NCBI GenBank assembly: GCA_946482655.1
Contig: CAMLSA010000005.1
Location: 1 to 64,000, forward strand
Source of the DNA: an uncultured Sphingomonas sp.
GTDB lineage: Bacteria > Pseudomonadota > Alphaproteobacteria > Sphingomonadales > Sphingomonadaceae
DNA: 64,000 nt
Reading direction: 5' to 3'
Shown here: positions 52,297 to 61,432 of the stretch, piece by piece
How the letters are laid out: each line of letters starts with the position of its first letter
Position numbering within the stretch: the stretch's first letter is position 1
Notes under the pieces: model-generated
Database searches by the model: none
Seen by the model: only the letters and a program-made list of their open reading frames with translations
What the model was told of the DNA's origin: nothing
Position numbers and translations under genes: made by a program

Positions 52297-53541
52297 ATGG
52301 GCCGCTCGTCGCCGCTCGATCATTCCGTGCAAAGGCGCTCTCTGCTGAAGGCTGCCGCGGGCGGCGCATCCTTCGCGATCGGTGCGGCGGTGCAGGGGCC
52401 CGTCGAGGCGAGTCCGGCGGGTATGAAGGCTCCGGGTGCGGGCTTCAGCGACTATGGCGGACCCTCGCCGCACGAGGCCGGCGTCCGACGCGAATCCAGA
52501 TCTGTGAGGGGATATCCGCTGGCCGGGAGCAGCTGGACTCCGCTGCATCGTCTTGAAGGAACCATAACTCCGAACGGCCTGCACTTCGAACGCCACCACA
52601 ACGGCGTGCCCGATATAAAACCGGGAACGCACCGGCTGGTCGTCCACGGGATGGTAAGACGTCCGCTCGTCTTCACGATCGACAGTCTCCACCGCTATCC
52701 GATGGAAAGCCACATTCATTTCATCGAGTGCGCGGGGAACAGCGCGCTCAACTGCTTTGCCGAGCCCCCGGCGAAGGACGCCGGCGAACTCCACGGCCTG
52801 CTCTCGGTCTCGCAGTGGACAGGCGTAAGCCTCGCCACGATCCTCGAAGAGGCAGGCATGCTGCCGGGGGCGTCGTGGGTGATTGCGGAAGGCGCGGATG
52901 GTGCGGGGATGGCGCGCAGCATTCCACTCGAGAAGTGCCGCGATGATGCCCTGCTCGCGCTCTATCAGAACGGCGAAGCGCTTCGACCCGAACAGGGATA
53001 TCCATTGCGTCTCCTTCTGCCCGGCTTCGAAGGCAACACTCAGATAAAGTGGCTTCATCGGCTGAACGTGGTTTCGGGACCGGCTCATTCCCGCGAGGAG
53101 ACCGCTCGCTACACGCAGCTGCTGCCCGACGGCAGATCGCGACAGTTCGATTTTGAGATGAGGACCAAGTCCGTCATTCTGCGGCCGTCATTCGGCCTGA
53201 CGATGCGGGGACCGGGCTTCTATGAGATATCGGGCATCGCCTGGTCGGGGCGCGGGCGCATCAGATCGGTGGAAGTTTCCGACGATGGAGGTTCGAGCTG
53301 GACAATGGCGCGGCTCGATGAACCGGTTTTACCAAGGTCGGTGACTCGCTTCCGCCTGCCTTGGAGATGGCAGGGCGCGCCTGCGGTTCTGATGAGCCGC
53401 GCTACCGACGAATCCGGTGACGTCCAGCCGCTGCGATCCGACTGGATAAGGCAGTTCGGCGCACAGCAATTTTACCACAACAATTCAATTCAGGCCTGGT
53501 CGATCTCGCGCCAGGGGGAAATCGGCAATGTGTATTCGTGA
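52297..53541 (+). CDS. soxC: SoxC-like sulfite/sulfane dehydrogenase, molybdenum subunit
   Basis: A 414-residue periplasmic molybdoenzyme of the sulfite-oxidase family. The N-terminus has a twin-arginine signal (QRRSLLKAAAGG, Arg13-Arg14), so it is exported folded via Tat. The Mo-binding Cys145 lies in HFIECAGNSA. DDALLALYQNGEALRPEQGY, then PLRLLLPGFEGNTQIKWLHR and SREETARYTQLLPDGRSRQF are SoxC-like. In SoxCD this subunit oxidises bound sulfane sulfur; in relatives it oxidises free sulfite. No soxXYZAB gene is in the window, so free sulfite from the preceding dioxygenase is the more likely substrate. The cytochrome gene overlaps its 3' end by 14 bp. Confidence 0.87.
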   Translation: MGRSSPLDHSVQRRSLLKAAAGGASFAIGAAVQGPVEASPAGMKAPGAGFSDYGGPSPHEAGVRRESRSVRGYPLAGSSWTPLHRLEGTITPNGLHFERHHNGVPDIKPGTHRLVVHGMVRRPLVFTIDSLHRYPMESHIHFIECAGNSALNCFAEPPAKDAGELHGLLSVSQWTGVSLATILEEAGMLPGASWVIAEGADGAGMARSIPLEKCRDDALLALYQNGEALRPEQGYPLRLLLPGFEGNTQIKWLHRLNVVSGPAHSREETARYTQLLPDGRSRQFDFEMRTKSVILRPSFGLTMRGPGFYEISGIAWSGRGRIRSVEVSDDGGSSWTMARLDEPVLPRSVTRFRLPWRWQGAPAVLMSRATDESGDVQPLRSDWIRQFGAQQFYHNNSIQAWSISRQGEIGNVYS

Positions 53542-54178
53542 CGGCGGCTGGGCCCCTCGGTGCTCGATCGCGCTGTTCACCGCCGCAGCACAATTGCTCA
53601 TCGGCTGCAATCCGCCCAAATTGCTGCCCCACCAGGAACGGGGCGCTGTCCGCCCCGGCCACGCCGCGCGACCGGCGAAGGAGGGGCCGGATCTCGGCAT
53701 CGCGCTGACCGAGCCCGAAGCGCGGCGGATCGACATCACCATCCTGCCGGATGGCACGGGCCTTCCAGCGGGCAGCGGCAATGCCGGGCAGGGCGCCGAG
53801 CTTTTCGCCAGCCACTGCGAAGCGTGTCACGGCAAGGAGGGGAGGGGCGGCGTAGGCGACATTCCGCGGTTGACGGGGGGCGTCGGTAGTCTGGCGTCTC
53901 GGAGCCCGGTGAGGACGGTCAACAGCTTCTGGCCCTATGCACCCTTGATATTCGACTATGTGTGGCGGACGATGCCGCCCACCGCACCCCAGTCGCTCTC
54001 CGCCGATGATACCTATTCGGTCGTCGCCTATATCTTATCGATCGACAACATTGTGCCCGAGACGACCACCGTCGATCGTGCCCTTCTGCCGAAGGTCTCG
54101 ATGCCCAATCGGAACGGCTTCATCTCCTTCTGGCCTCCACGCGGGGAGGCCTCGATCCCACCAAGGAGACCGGGCTAG
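53528..54178 (+). CDS. Cytochrome c, SoxD-like partner of the molybdoenzyme (lipoprotein)
   Basis: A 216-residue protein with one c-type heme site, Cys97-x2-Cys100-His101 (CEACH), and a possible distal Met in RTMPPTAPQSL. The N-terminus ends in a lipobox, LIGC with Cys27, so it is probably a lipid-anchored periplasmic cytochrome. It overlaps the SoxC-like gene by 14 bp, which argues for an obligate complex that passes electrons from the molybdenum centre to the respiratory chain. SoxD normally has two hemes and is larger; this single-heme version is closer to simple sulfite-dehydrogenase cytochromes. Confidence 0.85.
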   Translation: MCIRDGGWAPRCSIALFTAAAQLLIGCNPPKLLPHQERGAVRPGHAARPAKEGPDLGIALTEPEARRIDITILPDGTGLPAGSGNAGQGAELFASHCEACHGKEGRGGVGDIPRLTGGVGSLASRSPVRTVNSFWPYAPLIFDYVWRTMPPTAPQSLSADDTYSVVAYILSIDNIVPETTTVDRALLPKVSMPNRNGFISFWPPRGEASIPPRRPG

Positions 54179-54385
54179 CCGAGGTGCGGCCGCGCCCCGC
54201 CGGCCCAACCGGGTATTTCCGCACGCCATGAGTGCGATAATGCGCATAGGGCGGATCCAGCTTTTACTATACCGATCTTCATAGCTGATTGCGTGAAAAC
54301 CGTTCATACTGCGGATATATTCATTTTCCAAATAACAAACCGAGAAGTTGGATAGTTTTTCTTTAAAGTGCCGGCAGGAGGGACA

Positions 54386-55699
54386 GTGAAGGAGAAATCT
54401 TCCGGCGGAAATTTGGTCAGTGCCGAGAAATCCGGGCTCGGAAATGCCTGGCTCGCGCTTGCCATGCTTACGCTGGTGAACATCCTGCTCAATCTCGACC
54501 GGACGCTGCCACAGCTCGTCATAGAACCCATCAAGCAGGAATTCCGCCTCTCCGACGGGCAGGCCGGCATCATATTGGGCATTGCCTTCGGCGCTCCGTT
54601 CGGCATTGCCGGCTTGACCTTGGGCCCGCTGATCGACCGCCTCAACCGAAAGCGCTTTCTGGCCGGCTTGCTCGCGGTCTGGAGCATCATGACGTTCGTC
54701 ACCGGCCTTGCGACGAACTACGTCCACTTGCTGCTCGCGCGTGCCGGTCTCGGTGCTGCGGAAGCTCCCGCCACATCGGTCGCGATGTCGATGATCGGGG
54801 ACACCTTTCGCCCGGAACGCCGCTCCACGGCCCTGGGATTCTTCAAGATCGGCGTACCGCTGGGAATCCTGCTGGCGGGCTTGTCGGCGAGCTATCTCGG
54901 TGATGTCTATGGTTGGCGCGCCGTATTCTTCGTTGCCGGGCTTCCGGGTGTGATCCTCGCGGCGGCACTGCTTGTCACCGTGCGCGAGCCGCGGCGCGGC
55001 GCGCTTGAAATGGACGGGCCGGTGCAACCGGCACCGTATCGCGCCGCACTGAAATTCCTGCTTTGCAATCGCGTGATGACGCCGTTCATGTTCGCCATGC
55101 TGCTGTCGGTCCTGAGCTCGGCGGCATTGGCCGGCTTCTCGGCGCCATTTCTCCAACGCACCTACCATGCATCCCTCAAGGAGGTCGGCATCTATCTGGC
55201 GGTGGCGTCCGCCCTCGGAGCGCTGAGCCCGATCCTCGTCGGCATATTGGCCGACAGGCTGACGGCCTCCCGAGGCTATCACATGATATTCAATTTTCTC
55301 ACGCTTTATCTGTCGATCATCGGTGCCGTGGCGATCGGCATGATCATGGTTCCGTTCAAGGAAGCGTCGGTCTTCTTCTTCGTTCTTTGGTATGTGTTGA
55401 ATTTGGGATTTACCACTCCCTGCTACGCAACCGTGCTGACGCTTACCCCGATAGGTATGCGCGGCACGATTCTGTCGATGGTCATGGTCAGCAACATGTG
55501 TGTCGGCTTTGGAACGGGGCCCGTGATCGTGGGCTTCGCGTCTGACCACATCGGGGGGCCGCACGCACTGCGCTATGCGCTAGTCATCGTGGTCGGCGTC
55601 GGCATGGCGCTGTCCACCTTCCTGGCCTTTCTCGCCGGTCGTGGCGCGTCCCGCGCATCTCGCGGGGATTCGTCCCCCCTCGCCGCCATGGCGCATTGA
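54386..55699 (+). CDS. MFS transporter (spinster/organic-acid type)
   Basis: A 437-residue 12-helix transporter. A GTG at 54386 is preferred (GGAGGG just upstream); a GTG at 54368 would add six residues. MFS signatures are GPLIDRLNRKRFLAGLLAVW between helices 2 and 3, LARAGLGAAEAPATSVAMSM in helix 4, and ILADRLTASRGY in the mirrored position of the second half. This group includes many aromatic-acid and hydrophobic-compound uptake permeases of sphingomonads. It lies 207 bp after the cytochrome gene, so it may have its own promoter, and is followed 10 bp later by the MDR dehydrogenase. Confidence 0.87.
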   Translation: MKEKSSGGNLVSAEKSGLGNAWLALAMLTLVNILLNLDRTLPQLVIEPIKQEFRLSDGQAGIILGIAFGAPFGIAGLTLGPLIDRLNRKRFLAGLLAVWSIMTFVTGLATNYVHLLLARAGLGAAEAPATSVAMSMIGDTFRPERRSTALGFFKIGVPLGILLAGLSASYLGDVYGWRAVFFVAGLPGVILAAALLVTVREPRRGALEMDGPVQPAPYRAALKFLLCNRVMTPFMFAMLLSVLSSAALAGFSAPFLQRTYHASLKEVGIYLAVASALGALSPILVGILADRLTASRGYHMIFNFLTLYLSIIGAVAIGMIMVPFKEASVFFFVLWYVLNLGFTTPCYATVLTLTPIGMRGTILSMVMVSNMCVGFGTGPVIVGFASDHIGGPHALRYALVIVVGVGMALSTFLAFLAGRGASRASRGDSSPLAAMAH

Positions 55700-55709
55700 A
55701 GGTCTTCCT

Positions 55710-56732
55710 ATGCGCGCCTATCACATTGATCGAGCCGGTTCGCTGGATGGCCTCGTCTATCGGGAGAGCCTGGAGGATCGCGCGCCGGGGAACGGCGAGG
55801 TTCTGGTGGAGATCCGCGCGGCGTCGATAAACCAGCGTGACCTCGCGGTTCTGTACGATCGATACACGCATGGGATCCGGCCAGGCCTGGTTCCGCTGTC
55901 CGACAGCGGCGGAGAGGTCATCGCGGTCGGCCACGGCGTTTCGCGATTTCGCGTAGGCGACCGCGTGGTGACCAATGTCCTCCAACGCTGGGTCGCCGGC
56001 GAGCGGCTGCCCCATTATTCCGGATCGGGCCTCGGCGGAAGCTGGGACGGCGTGTTGCGCGAACGCGGGGTCTTTCCCGAGGACGGGCTTCTTCCGATGC
56101 CCGGTCATCTCAGCTTCCGGGAGGGCGCCGCCTTCGGTTTGAGCTCGCTCGCGGCCTGGTCGGCGCTGACCCGCGGCAAGTCGCTGCGGGCGGGCGATGC
56201 GGTGCTCATCCAGGGCAGCGGAAACGTATCGCTTTTTGCGTTGCAGTTCGCCCGGCTGCTGGGGGCGAGGGTGATCGCGCTCACCGGCGAGGCGGACAAG
56301 GTTGCACGCCTTCGCGAGCTCGGCGCGGAAATGGTGATCGATCGGAGCGCGACGCCGGAGTGGACGGGGGCGGTGCTCGACCATACAGGCGGCAAGGGCG
56401 TCGACAGGATCGTCGACGTGGTGGGCCCAGCGATGCTTGCACAATCCCTCGGCGTTCTTGCGATGAATGGTCAGCTCAGCCTCGTCGGCATGTTGGGAGG
56501 AGCGAGGAACGTTGATATTTCTCCGTTGCTGCGCGCCGCGTTGACGATCGAAGGGATCGGGGGCGGCAGTTGCCAGGAATTCGCGCAACTGCTTGATGCC
56601 GTGCGCGCCGCGCAGCTTCGCCCTGTGATTCATCGGGTTTTCGATTTCGCGGATGCGCCTATGGCGTTCATGCACATGCAGGCGGATCGGTTCGGTAAGA
56701 CCATAATCAGGATGACGTATGACGATGAATAA
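55710..56732 (+). CDS. MDR-family NAD(P)-dependent alcohol dehydrogenase/quinone-reductase-like enzyme
   Basis: A 340-residue medium-chain dehydrogenase from the ATG at 55710. N-terminal GroES-like domain: GEVLVEIRAASINQRDLAVL and PLSDSGGEVIAVGHGVSRFR. Rossmann domain: DAVLIQGSGNVSLFALQFAR, with the GSGNVS loop. The zinc-binding Cys residues of alcohol dehydrogenases are absent at the usual places (Asn-Gln-Arg-Asp replaces Cys), so it is probably a zinc-free reductase acting on enones or quinones. It overlaps the next aldo/keto reductase gene by 14 bp. Confidence 0.85.
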   Translation: MRAYHIDRAGSLDGLVYRESLEDRAPGNGEVLVEIRAASINQRDLAVLYDRYTHGIRPGLVPLSDSGGEVIAVGHGVSRFRVGDRVVTNVLQRWVAGERLPHYSGSGLGGSWDGVLRERGVFPEDGLLPMPGHLSFREGAAFGLSSLAAWSALTRGKSLRAGDAVLIQGSGNVSLFALQFARLLGARVIALTGEADKVARLRELGAEMVIDRSATPEWTGAVLDHTGGKGVDRIVDVVGPAMLAQSLGVLAMNGQLSLVGMLGGARNVDISPLLRAALTIEGIGGGSCQEFAQLLDAVRAAQLRPVIHRVFDFADAPMAFMHMQADRFGKTIIRMTYDDE

Positions 56733-57732
56733 GAAGCATCTAGGCAACAGCGGCCTGCTGGTATCCAGGCTGTGCCTTGGAGCGATGATGTTCGGTGGGG
56801 CCACCGAGGACGCCCAGGCGCAGCGTATCATCGCTGACGCGGAGGATCGCGGCGTCAATTTCGTCGACACGGCCGACGTCTACAATGATGGGCGATCCGA
56901 GGCGGTGGTCGGCGCGGCGCTTGCCGGCCGTCGGGACAACTGGATCGTCGCCACCAAGTTCGGCGCGGGGGCCGGCGCTGGCGATCCAAATCGGCGGGGA
57001 CAATCGCGGCGCTGGATCATCGCGAGCGTCGAGGCTAGCCTGCGCCGCCTGCACATGGATCATATAGACATCCTTTATTTCCACATGAGCTTCGGCGATG
57101 CGACTCTGCCGCAGGCATTGCGGGCGATCGGCGACCTCATCAGCCAGGGAAAGATCCGCTACTACGGAATCTCCAATTTTACCGCGTGGCGCCTCGGTCT
57201 CGTGTGTCAGCTGGCCGATCAGCTGAACATTGACCGCCCGGTGGTCAGCCAGCCCCCTTACAGCATCGTCGATCGGACGGCGGAGCGGGAGCATCTGCCC
57301 GCCGCGCGACACTATGGATTGGGCGTCGTCAGCTATAGCCCGCTCGCGCGAGGCATACTGACCGGCAAATATGGTTCCGGCGCGAAGCCGTCCGAGGATA
57401 GCCGTGTCGGCCGCAACGATTTCCGGATCATGCAGACCGAATGGCGACCGGAGTCGCTTCTGGTCGCTGAAAAGATCGCTTCCCGCGCCGCTGCTCGGGG
57501 GATGTCCTCAATCGATTTCGCGATCGGCTGGGTTCTGGCCAATCCTGCGATTACCTCGGTTATCGCCGGTCCGCGCACCGAGGAGCAGTGGCGATCCTAT
57601 ATCTCCGCCGCCTCGATCGCTCTCGATGCGGAGGATGAGCTGTTCATAGACCGACTGGTGGCGCCCGGGCATCCCTCGACCCCTGGCTATAACGATCCGC
57701 TCTACCCCGTCGAGGGGCGCTTCCTGCCATGA
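56719..57732 (+). CDS. Aldo/keto reductase
   Basis: A 337-residue (alpha/beta)8 NADPH-dependent oxidoreductase. The AKR tetrad is visible: Asp and Tyr in FVDTADVYNDGRSE, Lys in IVATKFG and His in LYFHMSFG. The C-terminal NPAITSVIAGPRTEEQW is a standard NADPH-binding segment. It reduces aldehydes or ketones or runs in reverse; this subgroup resembles plant-type auxin-induced proteins. Translational overlap with the MDR enzyme and with the second AKR (4 bp) points to joint action on one substrate. Confidence 0.88.
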   Translation: MTMNKKHLGNSGLLVSRLCLGAMMFGGATEDAQAQRIIADAEDRGVNFVDTADVYNDGRSEAVVGAALAGRRDNWIVATKFGAGAGAGDPNRRGQSRRWIIASVEASLRRLHMDHIDILYFHMSFGDATLPQALRAIGDLISQGKIRYYGISNFTAWRLGLVCQLADQLNIDRPVVSQPPYSIVDRTAEREHLPAARHYGLGVVSYSPLARGILTGKYGSGAKPSEDSRVGRNDFRIMQTEWRPESLLVAEKIASRAAARGMSSIDFAIGWVLANPAITSVIAGPRTEEQWRSYISAASIALDAEDELFIDRLVAPGHPSTPGYNDPLYPVEGRFLP

Positions 57733-58556
57733 CCGCGTCATCGCCTGAGATCGCCCTGAACGACGGCGGCAGCATCCCGGCGCTTGGGCTCGGGGTGATG
57801 TTCGTGCCGGCCGCGGAGGTTCCCGCGCTGATGGAGGACGCGGTTCGGCTGGGCTACCGGCATTTCGACACGGCGACGCATTATCATAACGAAGCGGGCG
57901 TCGGAGAGGGGCTGACCAGGATCGAGATCGCGCGCGACGAGCTTTTCGTGACTACCAAATTACCCAACAACCACCACGGCTATGATGAGGCGCTGCGCGC
58001 GTTCGACGCCAGCGAAAAGGCCATCGGCAGGATCGATCTCTATCTCATCCACTGGCCCCAGCCGCCAAAGGGCCGGTATCTCGACTGCTGGCGTGCGCTG
58101 GTGCGCCTGCGGGAGGAAGGACGGGTTCGATCCATCGGTGTGGCCAATTTTCCCTCGGCCCTGATGACCGAACTGGTCGGCGAAACCGGCGTGTGGCCAG
58201 CGGTCAACCAGATCGAGCTCCATCCTCGCTACCAGCAGTACGAACTCCGCGCTTTCCACGCGCAGCACGGTATCGTCACCCAATCGTGGAGCCCGCTCGA
58301 GCATGGCCGCGCGCTCGGCGATCCGACCATTCAGGCGATTGCCATGCGGCATGGGCGCAGTCCTGCCCAGATCATCCTGCGGTGGCATATCGACAACGGC
58401 CTCGTCGTGATTCCCAAAGCGGCCGATCGCGAGCATCTGCGCGCCAACTTCGAGGCTCTCGACGTGCGACTGAGCGCGGCGGACATGGCCGCCATCGCCG
58501 AGCTGCACCGCCCCGACGGTTGCTTTGGTCCCGATCCGATGCAGCATGTGACATAA
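57729..58556 (+). CDS. Aldo/keto reductase (2,5-diketogluconate-reductase-like)
   Basis: A 275-residue AKR in ATGA overlap with the preceding AKR. The tetrad is in FDTATHYHNEAGVG (Asp, Tyr), VTTKLPNN (Lys) and YLIHWPQP (His). The C-terminal RWHIDNGLVVIPKAADREHL is the NADPH-binding loop. It belongs to a different AKR branch (AKR5-like) from its neighbour, so the two are not recent duplicates. It is the last catabolic gene before the tRNA. Confidence 0.88.
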   Translation: MTASSPEIALNDGGSIPALGLGVMFVPAAEVPALMEDAVRLGYRHFDTATHYHNEAGVGEGLTRIEIARDELFVTTKLPNNHHGYDEALRAFDASEKAIGRIDLYLIHWPQPPKGRYLDCWRALVRLREEGRVRSIGVANFPSALMTELVGETGVWPAVNQIELHPRYQQYELRAFHAQHGIVTQSWSPLEHGRALGDPTIQAIAMRHGRSPAQIILRWHIDNGLVVIPKAADREHLRANFEALDVRLSAADMAAIAELHRPDGCFGPDPMQHVT

Positions 58557-58712
58557 TCGTCGGGAAGGCGGATCGACGCGCGGAGCGGCGCGTCGAGGAG
58601 CTTCGAGAGGCTCATGAATCGGCCGTTCAGATCCTCCAGATCCTCGCCGAGGCGCCTGGAGGAAAGCCTGGAGCGAAACGGCGGCGCCAGCCGTTCGAAG
58701 TTCGGTCCGAAT

Positions 58713-58787
58713 TGGCTCCCCGGGCCTGATTCGAACAGGCGGCCGTCCGATTAACAGTCGGATGCTCTACCGCTGAGCTACCGGGGA
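58713..58787 (-). tRNA. tRNA-Asn (GTT)
   Basis: Read on the minus strand it starts TCCCCGGTAGCTCAG. The acceptor stem TCCCCGG pairs with CCGGGGA, the anticodon loop is CTGTTAA with GTT, and the T arm is GCCTG-TTCGAAT-CAGGC. The 3' CCA is encoded in the DNA (58713-58715). All cloverleaf arms are present. It sits at the right edge of the accessory region with its 3' end facing that region, the orientation found where mobile DNA has inserted at a tRNA gene, but no duplicated 3' end was found in the window. Confidence 0.96.
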
Positions 58788-58857
58788 TCACATTTCCGCC
58801 AAGGCGAGGCGCGCCTATAGCAGCGGCTTCTCTGGCCTTGCAACCCTTTAGACGCAG

Positions 58858-61122
58858 TTAATACCCGTCATAGACATAGCCGGTGCTGGTCGCGGTCAGC
58901 TCGTGCGGATCGACGCCGAGCAGGGTGATGCTGTGACCGCCCGGGGCCGAGATCACCATGCCTGCGCCGCTGTCGCTCAGGATCGGGCGAATGCCGGCCT
59001 TGATCAGCGCCGACAGGTCGATGAGGTCCTTGGCATTGCCCGCGCCGAAGTCGGCGATCCGGTCGTCGCCGAAGCCGGGTGCGAAGACGAAGCGGTCGTT
59101 GCCCTGGCCGCCGACCAGGAGATCGTCGCCCTGGCCGCCGATCAACACATCATCGCCGCGGTCGCCGACCAGCTTGTCGTTGCCGCCGTGGCCGGTCAGG
59201 ACATTGGCGCCGTCATTGCCGATGACCGCATTGGCGCCCTGGTTGCCGGTGCCGTTGATCGCGGCCTTGCCGATCAGCGACAGATCCTCGACATTGGCGG
59301 CGAGCGTGGTCGACACCGACGCTATGACGCGGTCGTCGCCCCCGCCGGGGAGCTCGACGATGTGGTCGGCGCTCGAATCGACCTGGTAGCGATCGTCGCC
59401 GCCGCCGCCGGTCATGGCGTCGGCGCCGATGCCGCCCTTCAGGATATCGTCGCCATTGCCGCCCAGCAGGGCATCGTTGCCGATCTTGCCATAGAGATGG
59501 TCGTCGCCATTGCCGCCGGTCAGCTTGTTCGCCGCGACATTGCCCGACAGGATATTGTCGAGCGCATTGCCGATGCCATCGATCGCGCGATTGCCGGTCA
59601 GCACCAGGTGGGTCTGCGTGGAACCAAGGCTGGTGGTGACCGCGGAGAGGACGGTCTCCTCCAGGGGCTGCGGGGCGGGCTGGGGCTGCGGCTTCGGCGC
59701 CGGTGGAGGAGATGTCGGAGCGGACGGCGTCGAAGCCGGCGCGTTGTTCAGGCTGTAGGCGCGGACATAGTCGATGTTCATCGTCGCCGAGTCGAAGTTC
59801 GCGGGCGGGGCGCCCGCCCAGTCGCCGCCAACCGCGAGGTTGACCAGCAGGTACATTGGCTGATGCATAGACGGCGGCGTGGGGACCGAGCCGACCGCCT
59901 TGCCGTCGACATACCAAGTGATAGACTGCTTGTTCCACAGCAGACCGTAGGTGTGGTCGCCTCGCAGCCCGTCCGGGAAGAAGGTGCGGAAAGCGTCGCT
60001 GTGATTGGGCGCGATGGCGCCGCCCGAGACCCAGTTCTGGCCGACATTCTCCATGACGTCGATTTCCGGCGGCCAGACCGCCGCCTTGGGCATCAGCCAG
60101 AACGCCGGGAACATGCCCTGCTCGACCGGCAACTCGGCCTTGATCTCGAAATAGCCATAGGTCTGCGCGAAGCTGTGCTCAGTGGTCAGCAGGCCGGAGG
60201 AATATTTATAATTCCACAGCTGGGCGCTCTCGGCCGCGGTCAGTTTCTCCGCGGTGATCGACAGCTCGCCATTGCCAACCCTGAAGGGATTGGGCCCCAG
60301 CTTGGGGTCGGTATATACTTGGAGCTCGCCATTGCCGGGCAAGGTGCGCGCGATCAGCGAGTTGTCCGGGCCATAGCGGAAGGTGGTGTCCCAGGTGCCG
60401 GCGCGGGTCGCGTCGTTGTACAGCGACAGGCCATTGAACTCGTCGTTGAAGGTCATCTTCAGCCCGGTGGGCGAGAAGCGCAGCAGGAAGTCGTCGGGGG
60501 TCAGGTCGCCGATCCTGACGTCCTTGATGAGCAGCTTGTCGGTCGAGGACAGGTTGAGCAGCACGTCGGAGCCGACCTGCGACATCGCGCTCCTTACCGC
60601 GGCGAAGCTGGTGAACTGAGGATCGTTGAGGCGGATCAGGTCATGATTGGCACCCGTCGCCGTGAATTTGTAGATCACGTCCTTGCCGGAGCCGTCATTG
60701 ATCTCGAACAGGGTCTGCTTGTTGGATGTCTCGTCGATGAGGAGGTCGTTGCCCCGGCCGCCAGCCAGGACGTCGCGCGATCCATAGGCCTGGAGCTGCG
60801 AACCCGTGGGTGCAGCGACCATGGTGATCAGATCGCCGTGGACGCGGCCGATCTCGACGTTCGCGCCGAGCGCGATGTTATTATAGGCGGTGACCGCGTC
60901 AATGCCGCCACCAGGCGCCTCGATGATCCTGGTGGTGTCGAAAGCCACCTGATACTGATCGTCGCCCGCGCCACCCGCCAGCGTATTGCCCGCGGCGCCG
61001 TCGGTGATCTGGTCGTTCCGCGAAGTCCCGGTGACGGTCGCGCCCACTCCCGGCCGGCTATTGAAGTAATTATGCACGCCACCGGGCGCCGCCACCGCGA
61101 CGTTCAAGAAATTCCTATACAT
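58858..61122 (-). CDS. Secreted glycoside hydrolase family 16 enzyme with RTX calcium-binding repeats
   Basis: A 754-residue modular protein without a Sec signal. Residues 1-140: an N-terminal RTX-like beta-roll (GNTLAGGAGDDQYQVA). Residues about 222-455: the GH16 domain, with the catalytic motif EIDVME at 353-358 (nucleophile Glu353, acid/base Glu358). A Pro-rich linker follows at about 463-486. The C-terminal part has RTX nonapeptides (GGNGDDHLYG, GGQGDDLLVGGQGNDRFVF) that bind calcium and carry the type I secretion signal. Such enzymes cleave beta-1,3/1,4-glucans or trim the cell's own exopolysaccharide. No type I secretion genes are near. Confidence 0.9.
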   Translation of the reverse strand: MYRNFLNVAVAAPGGVHNYFNSRPGVGATVTGTSRNDQITDGAAGNTLAGGAGDDQYQVAFDTTRIIEAPGGGIDAVTAYNNIALGANVEIGRVHGDLITMVAAPTGSQLQAYGSRDVLAGGRGNDLLIDETSNKQTLFEINDGSGKDVIYKFTATGANHDLIRLNDPQFTSFAAVRSAMSQVGSDVLLNLSSTDKLLIKDVRIGDLTPDDFLLRFSPTGLKMTFNDEFNGLSLYNDATRAGTWDTTFRYGPDNSLIARTLPGNGELQVYTDPKLGPNPFRVGNGELSITAEKLTAAESAQLWNYKYSSGLLTTEHSFAQTYGYFEIKAELPVEQGMFPAFWLMPKAAVWPPEIDVMENVGQNWVSGGAIAPNHSDAFRTFFPDGLRGDHTYGLLWNKQSITWYVDGKAVGSVPTPPSMHQPMYLLVNLAVGGDWAGAPPANFDSATMNIDYVRAYSLNNAPASTPSAPTSPPPAPKPQPQPAPQPLEETVLSAVTTSLGSTQTHLVLTGNRAIDGIGNALDNILSGNVAANKLTGGNGDDHLYGKIGNDALLGGNGDDILKGGIGADAMTGGGGDDRYQVDSSADHIVELPGGGDDRVIASVSTTLAANVEDLSLIGKAAINGTGNQGANAVIGNDGANVLTGHGGNDKLVGDRGDDVLIGGQGDDLLVGGQGNDRFVFAPGFGDDRIADFGAGNAKDLIDLSALIKAGIRPILSDSGAGMVISAPGGHSITLLGVDPHELTATSTGYVYDGY

Positions 61123-61432
61123 GGATACACGTGCTCCCTGGACGTGAAATCAACCGCGCCGAACAATATTTGCGATTATTGAGCCCACCCGACGCGATTG
61201 ATGCTTTGCCTCTCCGCCAGCCGCACTAACCTATGAGAGATCACGATGTAACGTCGTATCGTTGAGTCGTGTCGACAAGGCGCCGATGTGAGGATCGATT
61301 TTTCGTTACGAGATCGGATGTTGATTTGCCAGAGGTGGACCGAGGTTTTGTAGAGATGAGCTGAAGAATCAAAAAGCGAATATTCCGCTTCAGTCACGAT
61401 TGTCTTGATTTACAGGGTGTATTGTACGCGGA
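61123..61432. other. Intergenic region upstream of the GH16 gene
   Basis: A 310-bp gap between the glucanase start and the nadK stop. No gene, repeat or clear regulatory element recognised; it presumably holds the glucanase promoter. Confidence 0.4.

Noticed and set aside
58600..58790. Integration site (att) duplication at the tRNA-Asn 3' end
   Set aside because: I looked for a second copy of the tRNA 3' sequence in the window and saw none, and no integrase gene is present.
58903..61182. Very long plus-strand reading frame (759 codons) opposite the GH16 gene
   Set aside because: It is the antisense of the RTX/GH16 gene in high-GC DNA; the product is an Arg/Ala/Val-rich repeat echo with no domain, whereas the minus strand has clear GH16 and RTX motifs.
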